Shown here one piece after another: positions 42,176 through 51,541 of a stretch of 64,000 nucleotides of DNA (positions within the stretch are counted from its first letter, which is position 1; each line of letters begins with the position of its first letter). The position numbers and the translations under genes are program-made. Location: the NCBI GenBank assembly GCA_049297395.1, contig JBAQUG010000221.1, positions 12,240-76,239 on the forward strand, in the 5' to 3' direction. The notes beneath the pieces are model-generated. The model had not been told where the DNA came from. It searched no databases and saw only the letters and a program-made list of their open reading frames with translations. The DNA is from GWF2-50-93 sp049297395 (GTDB lineage: Bacteria; Verrucomicrobiota; Lentisphaeria; Victivallales; GWF2-50-93).

Positions 42176-43495
42176 ATGTTTGAAGATGAAATCCAAAGGA
42201 AAATAGCTGACTTCAAGGAACTCGGGATACCTGCATATACTCCGAGGGAAAACAGAGTCCCGTTTGTCAACGAAATGATAACTGCCATAATCGGAGCCAG
42301 AAGGACGGGAAAAAGCTATAGGGCTCTTCAGGCAGCCGATGAATTCATCAAGTCGGGATTCATCAAGTCCGCCGCCAATATCTGCCGGATTGATTTCGAC
42401 AATCCGGTTCTGTCGCAGATGAAATCTTCCGACTTGTCGCTCATCCAGAAGATTTTCCTTAAAGTGAATCCGGAATTTGATCTGAAGACAAAGCTGATAT
42501 TCGTCCTGGATGAAATCCACAGGATAAGCGGATGGGAGGAATATGCCATAGAGCTTTCAAGGAATCAAAATTGGAAAGTCATCATTACCGGTTCATCATC
42601 GGAAATGCTCAGGGATAAAATCGCGTCTTCGCTGAGAGGGAAATCCCTCTCCTCCGTTGTCTACCCCCTCTCCTTCAGCGAGTATTTGAACTTCCGTGGC
42701 TTTTCATTGGACAGGGAATCTACAAAAGGACAGGCCGAACTAAGACGGCATTTTGACGAATATCTTAAATGGGGCGCATATCCCGCAATCGCGAATCTTG
42801 ACGAGTTTTCGAAGGAATCTGTCATCCGGGAATACTTCGACACCATGCTTCTTAAGGACATAATCCAGCGTTTCAATGTCAGCCGCCCGAAGCAGTGCAT
42901 CATGCTTTACTCATACCTGCTGTCAAATATGGCAGGGCCATACACTTTGCAGGCCGCCTATAAGTTCCTTGTTTCGTCCGGATATAAGACCAGCAAGGAC
43001 AATCTCAGGAACTATGTTCATTGGGCCGAGGACGCCTGGCTTTTATTTACTGTCCCGGTAATGTCATCTTCACGGAAGGAACAGGAAAGGAACTACAAGA
43101 AGGTATATTGCATTGACTGGGCGCTTTCCATGAGGAACAGCACCGTGTGGGATGGCTCATGCTCGCGTGCCCTTGAGAATATGATCTATCTCCATCTCAG
43201 GAGAAACTTCTCCAGGGTATTTTTCTATCTCACCAAAACCGGAAGGAAGGAGATTGATTTCATTCCGCTTGACAGCTCCGGCAAACCCCGCTCGTGCATC
43301 CAAGTCTGCCAGGACCTAAGCTCCACGGAAACTCTTGAAAGAGAGCTTGAACCTCTTTTTGCGACTGCGAAATATTTCGGGACTTCAGAAAATTATATCA
43401 TTACCTTGAATCAGGAAAAGGAATTCAGCGACGGGAAAGTCAAAGTCCATGCTGTTCCGGCATTCAAATGGCTGTTGGCAAATCAGGAAGTATGA
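42176..43495 (+). CDS. AAA ATPase with DUF4143 domain
   Basis: 439 residues. Walker A GARRTGKS, Walker B LIFVLDEIHRI and sensor ITGSSSEML are present; the C-terminal half (YFDTMLLKDIIQRFNVSRPK ... GRKEIDFIPLD) is the DUF4143 part with a PD-(D/E)XK-like strand EIDFI. This family is abundant in anaerobes, often as repeated and horizontally moved genes, and its role is unknown. It stands alone between the second cassette and the GH29-like gene, with a long palindrome after its stop. The 96-bp upstream gap is AT-rich with a GTTGTAT/ATACGAC stem. Confidence 0.85.
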   Translation: MFEDEIQRKIADFKELGIPAYTPRENRVPFVNEMITAIIGARRTGKSYRALQAADEFIKSGFIKSAANICRIDFDNPVLSQMKSSDLSLIQKIFLKVNPEFDLKTKLIFVLDEIHRISGWEEYAIELSRNQNWKVIITGSSSEMLRDKIASSLRGKSLSSVVYPLSFSEYLNFRGFSLDRESTKGQAELRRHFDEYLKWGAYPAIANLDEFSKESVIREYFDTMLLKDIIQRFNVSRPKQCIMLYSYLLSNMAGPYTLQAAYKFLVSSGYKTSKDNLRNYVHWAEDAWLLFTVPVMSSSRKEQERNYKKVYCIDWALSMRNSTVWDGSCSRALENMIYLHLRRNFSRVFFYLTKTGRKEIDFIPLDSSGKPRSCIQVCQDLSSTETLERELEPLFATAKYFGTSENYIITLNQEKEFSDGKVKVHAVPAFKWLLANQEV

Positions 43496-43498
43496 TTA

Positions 43499-43536
43499 AG
43501 GAGCCGTAAAGAAATAATTATTTCTGTACGGCTCCT
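43499..43536. terminator. 38-bp palindrome after the ATPase gene
   Basis: AGGAGCCGTA and its complement form the outer 10 bp, and the inside (AGAAATAATTATTTCT) is itself palindromic. There is no T-run, so this could be a weak terminator or a REP-like repeat; GGAG stands at the foot. Confidence 0.5.
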
Positions 43537-43572
43537 AGAATAGGGACGAAAACAAACGAGGATAAAGTTGCT

Positions 43573-44580
43573 ATGAAAAAACATGAAGGAATACCTGGAA
43601 AAGTTGACAACCCTGTAGATGAAACTGCCGATATGGCCTACATCCGGGCGAACACGGACTGGCTGGCGAAATGCCGGTACGGCATCAGTGTGCATTGGAC
43701 GGCCAGAAGCATGCCGCGGCATGGCGCGGCAGTGGATTTCCAGGAAGCCGTTCGACAATTCAATGTGGATGCTTTCCTGGAGCAGATGCTGGAGAGCGGC
43801 GCGGACTACCTCATCTTCACAGTCACGCACGCGCTTCAAATGATTCCCGCGCCAAATCCAGTGGTGGACCGGATACTGCCCGGACGCACCTGCGACCGGG
43901 ATCTGCTCATGGAACTCGCTGATCGTCTTGCCCGACATGGGAAACACCTGATCCTGTACTACAACCACTCCTGCAACCAGAAGGGAGATGCCGAGTGGGA
44001 ACAGGCGGTCGGCTATCACGATGCCGACAAGAGCCGTTTCGCGGCCAATCTTCAGGAAATTGTCGCGTGGATGGGGCGAAGATACGGTGAAAAGGTCAGG
44101 GCGTGGTGGTTCGACAGTTCATATTCCGTGGATCCGCGAGGTCCGCACAATTCAGTGACGACCGACCTGCATGGCTTCCAGTTTCCGTGGGAATCATACA
44201 GCCAGTCGGCCAAGGCGGGATATCCACAGCGGCTGGTGACGTTCAACGCCGGTGTCAACGAAACCTTCCTCTATACCTCCCACCAGGACTACTGGTCGGG
44301 GGAGCTGGTGGATCTCAATAACCCGCCGGCGGTGCGATATATGGCCAATGGGCTGCAATGGCATGGCTGGACGTGCCTGGATGACCGCGACTGGGTTCAC
44401 GCGAAAGCCGATACCGAAGCCGGCGGTCCGCTTTATTCCGACGAGGAACTCCATCGTTTTATGGACATCTGCCGGCGGCACTCGGCCCCCATGACCTTTA
44501 ATGTTATCATCTATCAGGACGGCACAATGTCACCCGGATCCATCCAGCAACTCCAACGGACGGGCAGACATCTGGGTTGA
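43573..44580 (+). CDS. GH29-like (alpha-L-fucosidase fold) protein
   Basis: 335 residues, without signal peptide. It has the pattern of the GH29 barrel: YGISVHWTARSMPRHG, ESGADYLIFTVTHALQMIPA, and VRAWWFDSSY, whose Asp fits the family's catalytic nucleophile (WFD). The C-terminal beta-sandwich of true fucosidases is absent, and the first strand motif HWG is HWT. The protein may be a fucosidase relative with changed specificity, acting in the cytoplasm. It probably belongs with the surrounding carbohydrate genes. Confidence 0.7.
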   Translation: MKKHEGIPGKVDNPVDETADMAYIRANTDWLAKCRYGISVHWTARSMPRHGAAVDFQEAVRQFNVDAFLEQMLESGADYLIFTVTHALQMIPAPNPVVDRILPGRTCDRDLLMELADRLARHGKHLILYYNHSCNQKGDAEWEQAVGYHDADKSRFAANLQEIVAWMGRRYGEKVRAWWFDSSYSVDPRGPHNSVTTDLHGFQFPWESYSQSAKAGYPQRLVTFNAGVNETFLYTSHQDYWSGELVDLNNPPAVRYMANGLQWHGWTCLDDRDWVHAKADTEAGGPLYSDEELHRFMDICRRHSAPMTFNVIIYQDGTMSPGSIQQLQRTGRHLG

Positions 44581-44995
44581 TCCTAACCCGGCGTAGCCGG
44601 AAACAAAGTATCAGGGTGTCAAAGCATCAAAGTTTTTCTCTGACACTCTGACACTGTGATTTTAGGAAGGAAAATCAATAAACCTGCCCCAAATCATTGC
44701 GGATGATTTATCCTGGACTTTAAAAAGTCTTCAAGATAAGATTATGCCGGGCAATGCCACCGCCGAATTACGGCTTGAACTGCTTGACCAGATAAGAACT
44801 TTTTTTGTCTTATCCTAAAGCCTGTCCGCAGGAACAGCCTTGTTGTAGACCTTTGTTGCGATCTGGGAATTTATTATTGGGTGATGAATTCCTATGACAA
44901 GCTTTTTGATCTGGTCATCAATAACGATTATAAGATCGCATCCGAGGCTTTCGGCTACGCCTGACAAAGTATTTCTACTTTTTTCATGAAACCGC
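44581..44995 (+). other. Gap with repeats and a possible short decayed gene
   Basis: The first part has a CCGGC-GTA-GCCGG stem and repeated TGTCAAAG/CTGACAC motifs. From 44678 a 46-codon frame (LPQIIADDLSWTLKSLQDKI ... LLDQIRTFFVLS, stop 44816-44818) sits 7 bp after AGGAAGG, but its first codon is ATA, not ATG. It may be a gene that lost its start codon. On the other strand, a 64-codon frame at 44815-45009 shows no family resemblance. Nothing else is recognisable. Confidence 0.3.
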
Positions 44996-45048
44996 TTGAC
45001 AATATTCAAGAAAATAGATATAATGTCTCAGTGTTCAACCGGTTTAAC
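44996..45048 (+). promoter_or_regulatory. Consensus promoter and LacI-type operator
   Basis: TTGACA (44996-45001), exactly 17 bp, TATAAT (45019-45024): a perfect sigma-70 consensus. Just after the predicted start of transcription is the palindrome AACCGGTT (45037-45044), extended as TTCAACCGGTTTAAC, with the central CG typical of LacI-family operators. The regulator encoded at 45073 probably represses itself and the downstream genes here. Confidence 0.7.
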
Positions 45049-45072
45049 AGATAATTGACAGGATATGGCAAT

Positions 45073-46101
45073 ATGCGGCACGGCAGAACAACAATTTCAG
45101 ACATAGCAAGAGAGGCTGGCGTAGATAAGTCAACGGTTTCGCTGGTACTAAACCGCAAACCTCTTGCAAGCCGAATCAGGAAAGACACCCAGCGGCGAAT
45201 ATTTGCAATTGTGAAAAGGTTAAATTACCAGCCGTCGTTTGTCGCAAAATCCCTGTTCACCGGAAAAACTATGATGCTGGGGCTGCTTGTCGGCGGGATC
45301 GAGACACCATTCTTTGCGGAACTGACGAATACCGCATTGGAGGCTGCCGACGAACGAGGCTATTACATGCTGGTGTCCGCCACCAGGTGGGATTTAGAAA
45401 GGGAGCGCAAGGCACTTCGGCTATTGTTGCAGCGACAAGTTGACGGGATAATCTGCGCAGTGGGCGGATTGTGCCCCCTGGGCGGACAGCATGAACTTTA
45501 TAAATTTATAATAGAGCAACATTATCCGATGGTGCTTTTGGGCTATCAGGCGGACGGGCTTTCTTCTGTATGTCCAGATTACAGCACCGGCATGGATGAA
45601 GCGGTAAGGCTGCTGGCGGAAAATGGACATACCCGGATTGGATACTGCTTCCATGGCATCCAATGGAACGACAAGGAGGAATCTTTCTTATCCGTCTGCG
45701 GCAGACACAATATTGAAGCGGTAAGATACCTGCAGGAAGCGGGCCCGTGCGGAATGAATAAAATTGCCGGTGAAATTATCAAGTCCGGCCATCCGAAAGC
45801 GTTTCTGGTGTTTGACGACAGCTCCGCCATGGAAATGATTGCTGCCCTCAAGGATATCGGCGGATCTGTACCGGATGATTTCGACATTATCGGCATCGAC
45901 GGCATTGCCTGGGGGGCGAGTTATCGTCCAAAATTGACTACCATAAAGCAGGATTTGACGCAGTTGATGAATTCAGCGGTGAATCTGCTGGTGGAGATGA
46001 TCGGAAATCCAGAATGGGAAGCGAAAAATATTTCTGTCCCGACACGTCTGCTTATAAAAGAGACGGTAAATTTAAAAAAAGGAGGGCGGCATGAAAAATG
46101 A
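45073..46101 (+). CDS. LacI-family transcriptional regulator
   Basis: 342 residues from ATG 45073, with AGGA 9-12 bp in front; TTG 45055 is also in frame. The N-terminus has the LacI helix-turn-helix and hinge: TTISDIAREAGVDKSTVSLV followed by IFAIVKRLNYQPSFVAKSL. A periplasmic-binding-like sensor follows (MMLGLLVGGIETPFFAELTN ... IGIDGIAWGASYRPKLTTIK). Its end overlaps the pseudopilin start at 46091 by 11 bp, so it is translated with the polysaccharide genes it likely controls. Confidence 0.9.
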   Translation: MRHGRTTISDIAREAGVDKSTVSLVLNRKPLASRIRKDTQRRIFAIVKRLNYQPSFVAKSLFTGKTMMLGLLVGGIETPFFAELTNTALEAADERGYYMLVSATRWDLERERKALRLLLQRQVDGIICAVGGLCPLGGQHELYKFIIEQHYPMVLLGYQADGLSSVCPDYSTGMDEAVRLLAENGHTRIGYCFHGIQWNDKEESFLSVCGRHNIEAVRYLQEAGPCGMNKIAGEIIKSGHPKAFLVFDDSSAMEMIAALKDIGGSVPDDFDIIGIDGIAWGASYRPKLTTIKQDLTQLMNSAVNLLVEMIGNPEWEAKNISVPTRLLIKETVNLKKGGRHEK

Positions 46102-46822
46102 AAAACAACCGATTGATATTTACTTTCCACAGGAAAGTAAATGTAAGTCCATACCGTACCGTTTGACAGGTAACATGCCATTCACACTTATCGAGCTACT
46201 CGTGGTGATTGCGATTATCGCAATTCTCGCGGCCATGCTCCTGCCTGCGCTGAAGGCCGCCAAGGATCAGGCCAATAGAATTTTATGCACAAGCAATATC
46301 AGGCAATGCGGAACAGGCCTGTTGTCCTACGCCGACGACTACAATAATTACCTTCCCATGTATGACGGGATGACATCGGTCAAACCGGTCTACGCCAAGT
46401 GGCAGGACATGATTTTCTGCTACGTCTATCCGGGACAGAATGTAACGGTCAACAATTATTACTTGGAAGGAGGCATCCTTCCAAAGGGGGTCTTCCGTTG
46501 TCCAGCTCAGACCGAGATTTCCTCGGCCACCAGGTTCTGGCATTACGGTATCAATATATATGTGTCTGACTGGATGCCGGAGTGCCGCTATATTGCAAGG
46601 GTTAAAAACCCCGATGGCAGGCTACTGCTAATCGACGCCAATCCCACCGTATACAGCGATCCAGTTGTCAGAAACGACTGGCGCGACATCGGGTTCCGCC
46701 ATTCCCGCGCCGCCAACAATCTTTTTCTCGACAACCATGTCGAACTACGCAAGGGCAGCGACATCAGCCTTGACCCTGTGAATGCTCCTGGACGCAACTA
46801 TTGGGGGCAGTACAATGACTGA
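46091..46822 (+). CDS. Type II secretion pseudopilin-like protein
   Basis: 243 residues. The leader PIDIYFPQESKCKSIPYRLT and helix NMPFTLIELLVVIAIIAIL match the two other pseudopilins, again with Pro before Phe. The C-terminal motif is RHSRAANNLFLDNHVE, an H-X9-DN variant of H-X9-DG. Unlike the other two, it has no promoter of its own; the shared leader DNA starts at the ribosome site AAAGGAGGGCGGC inside the end of the lacI-type gene. It is followed after 42 bp by the GH42-like gene. Confidence 0.87.
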   Translation: MKNEKQPIDIYFPQESKCKSIPYRLTGNMPFTLIELLVVIAIIAILAAMLLPALKAAKDQANRILCTSNIRQCGTGLLSYADDYNNYLPMYDGMTSVKPVYAKWQDMIFCYVYPGQNVTVNNYYLEGGILPKGVFRCPAQTEISSATRFWHYGINIYVSDWMPECRYIARVKNPDGRLLLIDANPTVYSDPVVRNDWRDIGFRHSRAANNLFLDNHVELRKGSDISLDPVNAPGRNYWGQYND

Positions 46823-46864
46823 TAAGATAAAAACGAAGAATTAACAAAATGGAAGGAGATACAC

Positions 46865-49800
46865 ATGACTGCTAGGCAAAATTTTTCTGGAAGTCATCTT
46901 TTAAGAGACTCCAAACTATTGCAGTTGGTGCTCGGGACGGGCGTAGTTGCGGTTGCGCTGACAGCAGGCTCCATCCTGGGAATGGCTGGTGACGCAATGC
47001 CACCTGTATCATTCCCTGAGAACGGCGTTGTCTCCATCTCTCCTTCCGGAAACTACCTGCTGGACGGCAGACCGCGCTTCCTAATCGGAGCGCAGATACC
47101 AGAATACCTGAAACCGGGGATTGCCCCCACTGAAGGCTACCCGAAGGAACAGGCCTGGCTCTACGAGGAAGTATTGAACTACCGGAACGCCCAGCGCATC
47201 GGCTTCGACTCCGTCGGCTACTTCACCGTCGAGGACTGGATGTTCCAGCCCGACGGCAAGCAGGTCAATCCGGCCTGGTCCAAAAAGGACATCGGAGACT
47301 TCATCGCGGACATCCACCTTCCGCTCTACGTTGACTTCACCTGCTTCCCATGGTCGCACGGCAAGCTCGCCGGGATGAAGCTGGTTCCTCCTGCGGCCTT
47401 GAACGAGGGCGGCTCCAGCAGCGAGGGCAACCACTGGGTTCCCTACAGCGTCAGCTCGCCGGAGGGGCGCGCCATCTACGAGAAGCTTTGGCTCTCCGGC
47501 GCCAAACACATCAAGGAGTCCGGCGGCAAGGCTCTCTTCTACGAGCTCTTCAACGAGCCGGCCTACAACGACCGCAGTCCGTACAACCGCAAGCTTTTCG
47601 CGGATCTCATGAAGGGGCGCTACGGCTCCATCGAAAGTCTCAACGCCGACTGGCATTCAAACTACGCAGACTTCGAAGCCGTCGGACAGTTCAAGTCCCA
47701 GGGCGAGAACGCGGCACTTTTCGTCGAATGGTGCAAGTTCATGGAGGACTCCTTCGCGGATCTCTGCAAGTTTGGAGTGGAGACGGTCGGAAAAATTGAT
47801 CCGTCGGCCCACTGCTGCGTCCAGGCGCTCGGAGGGGCTTCTCTGTCCATCCCCCGAACCAATATCAACCTCTACAAGATCGGACTGCATTGTGACACGG
47901 TATCGACACCTACCGGCGGCAGTATAGGCTTCACACGCGGACTGGACGCGCCGGCCACGCATGCCATCGACACAGCTCCCTTGCAGTCGGTGCCGTCCGG
48001 ACTTCTCGAACGGCGTTTCTACCTCTCCCTCGCAAAAGGCAAGCCCCTTCACGACGGCGAGATGTATTCCGGCACCACACGCGAGTCGTTGATGTCCACC
48101 CTCTGGCTTGAGGCCATACGCGGCCTCGACGCCTCCTACTTTTTCGTATGGACTCGCCGTTCCTGGGATCACGGCTGGCAGCCGGCCGGCTCCGAAAAGG
48201 GCGGGCGCAAAGTCGCCGAGAAGTTCGGCTACCTCATGCTGAATCCCTATGCGGTGGAACCGGATGCCATGCCGGGAATAATGGAGTTCAAGCGGGAGTA
48301 TCTCCTGATCGACGATCTCTTCCAGCCCAGGGAGAACCGCGTCAGGCCGCAGATCTCCCTGCTCATCAGCTTCCCGACCATGCGCTACTCCATAGCCACA
48401 GGTGGTGCCAACCACAAGATTCCGCAGAACTACTCCGCCGCATTGGACTTCAGCCACCAGCCCTATGACGTCATCCTGGAGGAGCAGCTGCCGGAAGGCC
48501 GCCTTGATGGCTGCAAAGTCCTTCTGGTCCCGGGTGTCTCCAACATCCTCCCTGAGACAGCCAAATATGTGGGCGATTTCGTAAGAAGGGGAGGAGTGCT
48601 TGTCCTCGGTGCCGCGACAATGTCCTGCGACGAACACGGCAATCCACTCGAAAACTGGGAGGAGGAGCTTGACCTCAGTATTGGGAAATCCATAGGCGCG
48701 GAAGTCTCCACTCTCTCGCTGGACTTTCCACAGCCGCCGGAACTGCCCGGACAACTCAAATGCAAAATTGAAAGTGAAATCAATGCCGGCAGCGCCTGGC
48801 AGAAGATAGGCAGCGTCGGACGGGCGCCCGCCCTTCTGAAACGTGAGTTCGGCAAGGGGCGCATCTACTTCGTCGGCGCGAAGATGCCTGACTACTCGCT
48901 GGCAGGTGCGCTTGGAGGAATCCTCCTCAAGGAGGGTGTATTCAAACCCTGTCTCCTGATGGACGCCAACAGCGGCGAACTTGAGCCCAACGTCGAAATG
49001 CACGTGGCTCAGCGCGGCAGCAGGACCGGTGTCTTCCTCTACAACTGGGATTCCTATCCTAAACTCGCCAAATTGAAGCTCAATTCGTGCAAGAATGCCT
49101 TCATTGCGATCGATCCGTTCGCGAAGGATATGCTGCCGCAAACTGACGGAACGATCTCCCTTCTGCTGCCTCCGCACAAGCGAGTCGTGACGGTCTGCGG
49201 CCCGGCAGAGGAAATGTCAAATATCTATGGCGGGACAAAACACGTCTCCGTCGGGGAATTGCGCGAGCGCCTCGCTCAGACGCCGCACCTGCCCAAGCCA
49301 AAGGCTCTGGAGGACGACAATTTCAGTTTCAAGGCGGATCTCTCCAAGACCAGGATCCTCGACCTGCGGAGCTTCGTCAACCGGCATTTCGAGGACTCTG
49401 TCCCGGGCGACGGCAAGGGAGGCTGGACGGACCAGGGCCGTGAAAACAGCCTTTTCGGAGTCCCCTGGGGCATCACGACGCTCTGCGGAGTTCCCTTCGA
49501 CCTCATCCGCTTCGATCAGAATGAAAACAGGACCTGCCTTGTGCTGGCTTCCCAGAACATCAAAGGAGTGCCGTTGAAAGTAGAAGGAATCCCGGTCGAC
49601 GACAAGGTCAAGGCCATCTACTTCCTGCACGCCACAGCCTGGGAAGGCGACAAGAACGAGTCCTTCCGCTACATAGTCGAATATGCCGACGGCGGCAAGG
49701 ATGTCGTCCCAATCCGCAACAACATCGAGATCTCCGACTGGTGGTTTGGCAAAACTCCCAATCAGCTGGAGGCTAAAAAAGCCTGGCATAACTCCGATAA

Positions 49801-49927
49801 CAGGGGCCTCTACGCCTACAAATGGACTAGTCCGCACCCGGAGAAGACCGTGCAAAGCATCTCGGTCGAATCCGCAAACGGGCCGAGCATCCCTCTTATA
49901 GTTGCAATAACCATTGAAACACCTTGA
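46865..49927 (+). CDS. GH42-like beta-galactosidase-type enzyme
   Basis: 1020 residues, start with GGAAGGAGAT in front. The N-terminus has a hydrophobic segment (LLQLVLGTGVVAVALTAGSI), either a signal peptide or membrane anchor. The barrel carries acid/base Glu231 in LFNEPAYN and a likely nucleophile Glu399 in HDGEMYS; RGLDASYFFVWTRRSWDHGW is also GH42-like. Next comes a GH42-type trimerisation region (VLLVPGVSNILPETAKYVGD, FVRRGGVLVLG). The last about 200 residues are an extra beta-domain. Codon use here is strongly biased to C/G in third positions, unlike the AT-richer neighbours. Confidence 0.75.
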   Translation: MTARQNFSGSHLLRDSKLLQLVLGTGVVAVALTAGSILGMAGDAMPPVSFPENGVVSISPSGNYLLDGRPRFLIGAQIPEYLKPGIAPTEGYPKEQAWLYEEVLNYRNAQRIGFDSVGYFTVEDWMFQPDGKQVNPAWSKKDIGDFIADIHLPLYVDFTCFPWSHGKLAGMKLVPPAALNEGGSSSEGNHWVPYSVSSPEGRAIYEKLWLSGAKHIKESGGKALFYELFNEPAYNDRSPYNRKLFADLMKGRYGSIESLNADWHSNYADFEAVGQFKSQGENAALFVEWCKFMEDSFADLCKFGVETVGKIDPSAHCCVQALGGASLSIPRTNINLYKIGLHCDTVSTPTGGSIGFTRGLDAPATHAIDTAPLQSVPSGLLERRFYLSLAKGKPLHDGEMYSGTTRESLMSTLWLEAIRGLDASYFFVWTRRSWDHGWQPAGSEKGGRKVAEKFGYLMLNPYAVEPDAMPGIMEFKREYLLIDDLFQPRENRVRPQISLLISFPTMRYSIATGGANHKIPQNYSAALDFSHQPYDVILEEQLPEGRLDGCKVLLVPGVSNILPETAKYVGDFVRRGGVLVLGAATMSCDEHGNPLENWEEELDLSIGKSIGAEVSTLSLDFPQPPELPGQLKCKIESEINAGSAWQKIGSVGRAPALLKREFGKGRIYFVGAKMPDYSLAGALGGILLKEGVFKPCLLMDANSGELEPNVEMHVAQRGSRTGVFLYNWDSYPKLAKLKLNSCKNAFIAIDPFAKDMLPQTDGTISLLLPPHKRVVTVCGPAEEMSNIYGGTKHVSVGELRERLAQTPHLPKPKALEDDNFSFKADLSKTRILDLRSFVNRHFEDSVPGDGKGGWTDQGRENSLFGVPWGITTLCGVPFDLIRFDQNENRTCLVLASQNIKGVPLKVEGIPVDDKVKAIYFLHATAWEGDKNESFRYIVEYADGGKDVVPIRNNIEISDWWFGKTPNQLEAKKAWHNSDNRGLYAYKWTSPHPEKTVQSISVESANGPSIPLIVAITIETP

Positions 49928-49942
49928 TAAAGGAGAACAGAA

Positions 49943-50545
49943 ATGAAATCAGCACTCGCAGCAACCATTCTCGTCGTCGGCCTGATGGCTGTCGCGGCAG
50001 TCCAGGATATCGTCCTCTTCGACGGCTCTGTCAAGGACGGCTGGACTTTCGCCAACTGGTTCGGAGCCACGCTTTCGGCCATCGACGACCCATCGAACCA
50101 GGGGAGGAAAATCCTCAAGTTCACCGCCTCGAAGGAAGCTAAGGCATGGGCGGGCTCGCATTTCACGACCATGATGGGTTCAATACCCGGTGGCAACGCA
50201 CCGGCTCTGCCCAAGGAGTTAGCCGAGTCTGGAAAGCTTACATTTTTAATCAACGGATCCGATGACGAATTTGGGTTCCATCACGGGGAGCAGAACATTC
50301 AGGTCTGCCTTGGCAAACGCGTCTCGGAGCAGGGCGAATGGAAGACTGGCCCATATCTAGCCATAGCCCCCTTTATCGAGGGCAAGGCTGTCGACTCCAA
50401 CAAGGAGAGCTGGCAGAAGGCATCGATCCCCCTGAGTTCCCTCCTGAAAGCTGTCGATCTCGACTGCATCGGAAGCATCGGCTTCCAGTTCGTGGACGCC
50501 ACGCCGTCCGCAGGAGTCCTGATCGACAAAATAAGAATCGAATGA
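49943..50545 (+). CDS. Small secreted carbohydrate-binding-like protein
   Basis: 200 residues with GGAGAAC as ribosome site. Signal peptide MKSALAATILVVGLMAVAAV. The mature part is one beta-sandwich (IVLFDGSVKDGWTFANWFGA ... IGSIGFQFVDATPSAGVLID), as in single-domain carbohydrate-binding modules; no catalytic residues are visible. Between the GH42-like and esterase genes with 15- and 7-bp gaps, so part of the same operon and the same C/G-ending codon style. Confidence 0.65.
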   Translation: MKSALAATILVVGLMAVAAVQDIVLFDGSVKDGWTFANWFGATLSAIDDPSNQGRKILKFTASKEAKAWAGSHFTTMMGSIPGGNAPALPKELAESGKLTFLINGSDDEFGFHHGEQNIQVCLGKRVSEQGEWKTGPYLAIAPFIEGKAVDSNKESWQKASIPLSSLLKAVDLDCIGSIGFQFVDATPSAGVLIDKIRIE

Positions 50546-50552
50546 GGAATTT

Positions 50553-51497
50553 ATGAATATCGGAATTATATTGAGGAGGAAACCTTTTTCCAGGGGAATC
50601 AACTTTTTAGGACTGAATGCGGTCTTCTCGTTTACCGCTGCGATCATCTGCTTTTGTGGCATGCAGTGGTTTGCCTGCGGGGAGGACTTAAAAAAGGAGG
50701 AGTCGGTGGTAAAACCTTCAAAGAAGCTGCCAGTCGCAGGAGAAGTCTTCAGTGTGAATGGCTGTACAGCATTTATAATTCTGCCAGGACAAGTTCCTGT
50801 CGGTAACATGACACCATGGGTATGGTACGCCCCGACACTTCCAGCTCTGCCGGGTCCGGAGGAGAAGTGGATGTTTCAGAAGTTCGTGGATGCCGGCATT
50901 GCGGTCGCCGGGATCGATGTAGGTGAATCGTTTGGCAGTCCGAACGGCAGAGCTCTCTTTTCCTCCTTCTACAAGGAACTTGTCCTGAAGCGCGGACTCT
51001 CGAAGACGCCCTGCCTGCTGGCGAGAAGCCGCGGCGGGCTGATGCTCTATAACTGGGCGGCGGAGAATCCCGAGTCCTTGGCCTGCATAGCCGGCATCTA
51101 TCCGGTCTGCAACCTCAGCAGCTATCCTGGACTCAAGACCGCCTGCGGCGCATACGGCATGACTGAAGAGCAGCTCGGTGCCAATCTGGCTGAGCACAAT
51201 CCTATTGATCGCCTGGCTCCACTGGCAAAAGCAAAGGTGCCCATCTTTCACATCCATGGAGATGTCGATACAACGGTTCCTCTGGAAAAGAACTCGGGCG
51301 AACTGGAGAAGAGGTACACCGCGCAGGGCGGAAACATGACGCTCAAGGTGGTCAATGGCCAGGGTCACAACTATTGGTCCGGCTGGTTCCAGTGCCAGGA
51401 ACTGGTCGATTTCGTGATCGCCCACGCCAAAAAAGAAAAACCGGACAAGAAGCCGGAGACTGCCGGCACGGAAGCCGCTCCACAGTCCAAGCGCTGA
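50553..51497 (+). CDS. Secreted alpha/beta-hydrolase esterase
   Basis: 314 residues. The N-terminal segment (INFLGLNAVFSFTAAIICFC) is a signal peptide or anchor. The catalytic triad is readable: nucleophile Ser159 in ARSRGGL, acid Asp237 or Asp239 in HGDVDTTVP, and His272 in GQGHNYW. The nucleophile elbow has RSRGG instead of GxSxG, as in some peptidase S9-like or acetyl-xylan-esterase-like proteins. A deacylating role on polysaccharide is the best guess from its neighbours. Confidence 0.7.
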   Translation: MNIGIILRRKPFSRGINFLGLNAVFSFTAAIICFCGMQWFACGEDLKKEESVVKPSKKLPVAGEVFSVNGCTAFIILPGQVPVGNMTPWVWYAPTLPALPGPEEKWMFQKFVDAGIAVAGIDVGESFGSPNGRALFSSFYKELVLKRGLSKTPCLLARSRGGLMLYNWAAENPESLACIAGIYPVCNLSSYPGLKTACGAYGMTEEQLGANLAEHNPIDRLAPLAKAKVPIFHIHGDVDTTVPLEKNSGELEKRYTAQGGNMTLKVVNGQGHNYWSGWFQCQELVDFVIAHAKKEKPDKKPETAGTEAAPQSKR

Positions 51498-51541
51498 CAT
51501 CGGACAGTTTTTCAATTGATTTAAAAAACATCTGTGAAGAC

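Noticed and set aside
44815..45009. 64-codon minus-strand frame as a gene
   Set aside because: No ribosome site or family resemblance, and its start overlaps the promoter of the LacI-type gene.
47657..49177. 506-codon open frame on the minus strand opposite the GH42-like gene
   Set aside because: It is the mirror of a gene with strong C/G third-position bias, which removes stops on the other strand. Its translation shows no motif, while the plus strand has clear catalytic segments.
51374..51541. Upstream extension of the beta-helix protein
   Set aside because: It overlaps the end of the esterase gene in another frame and has no ribosome site; the family start motif begins at ATG 51542.
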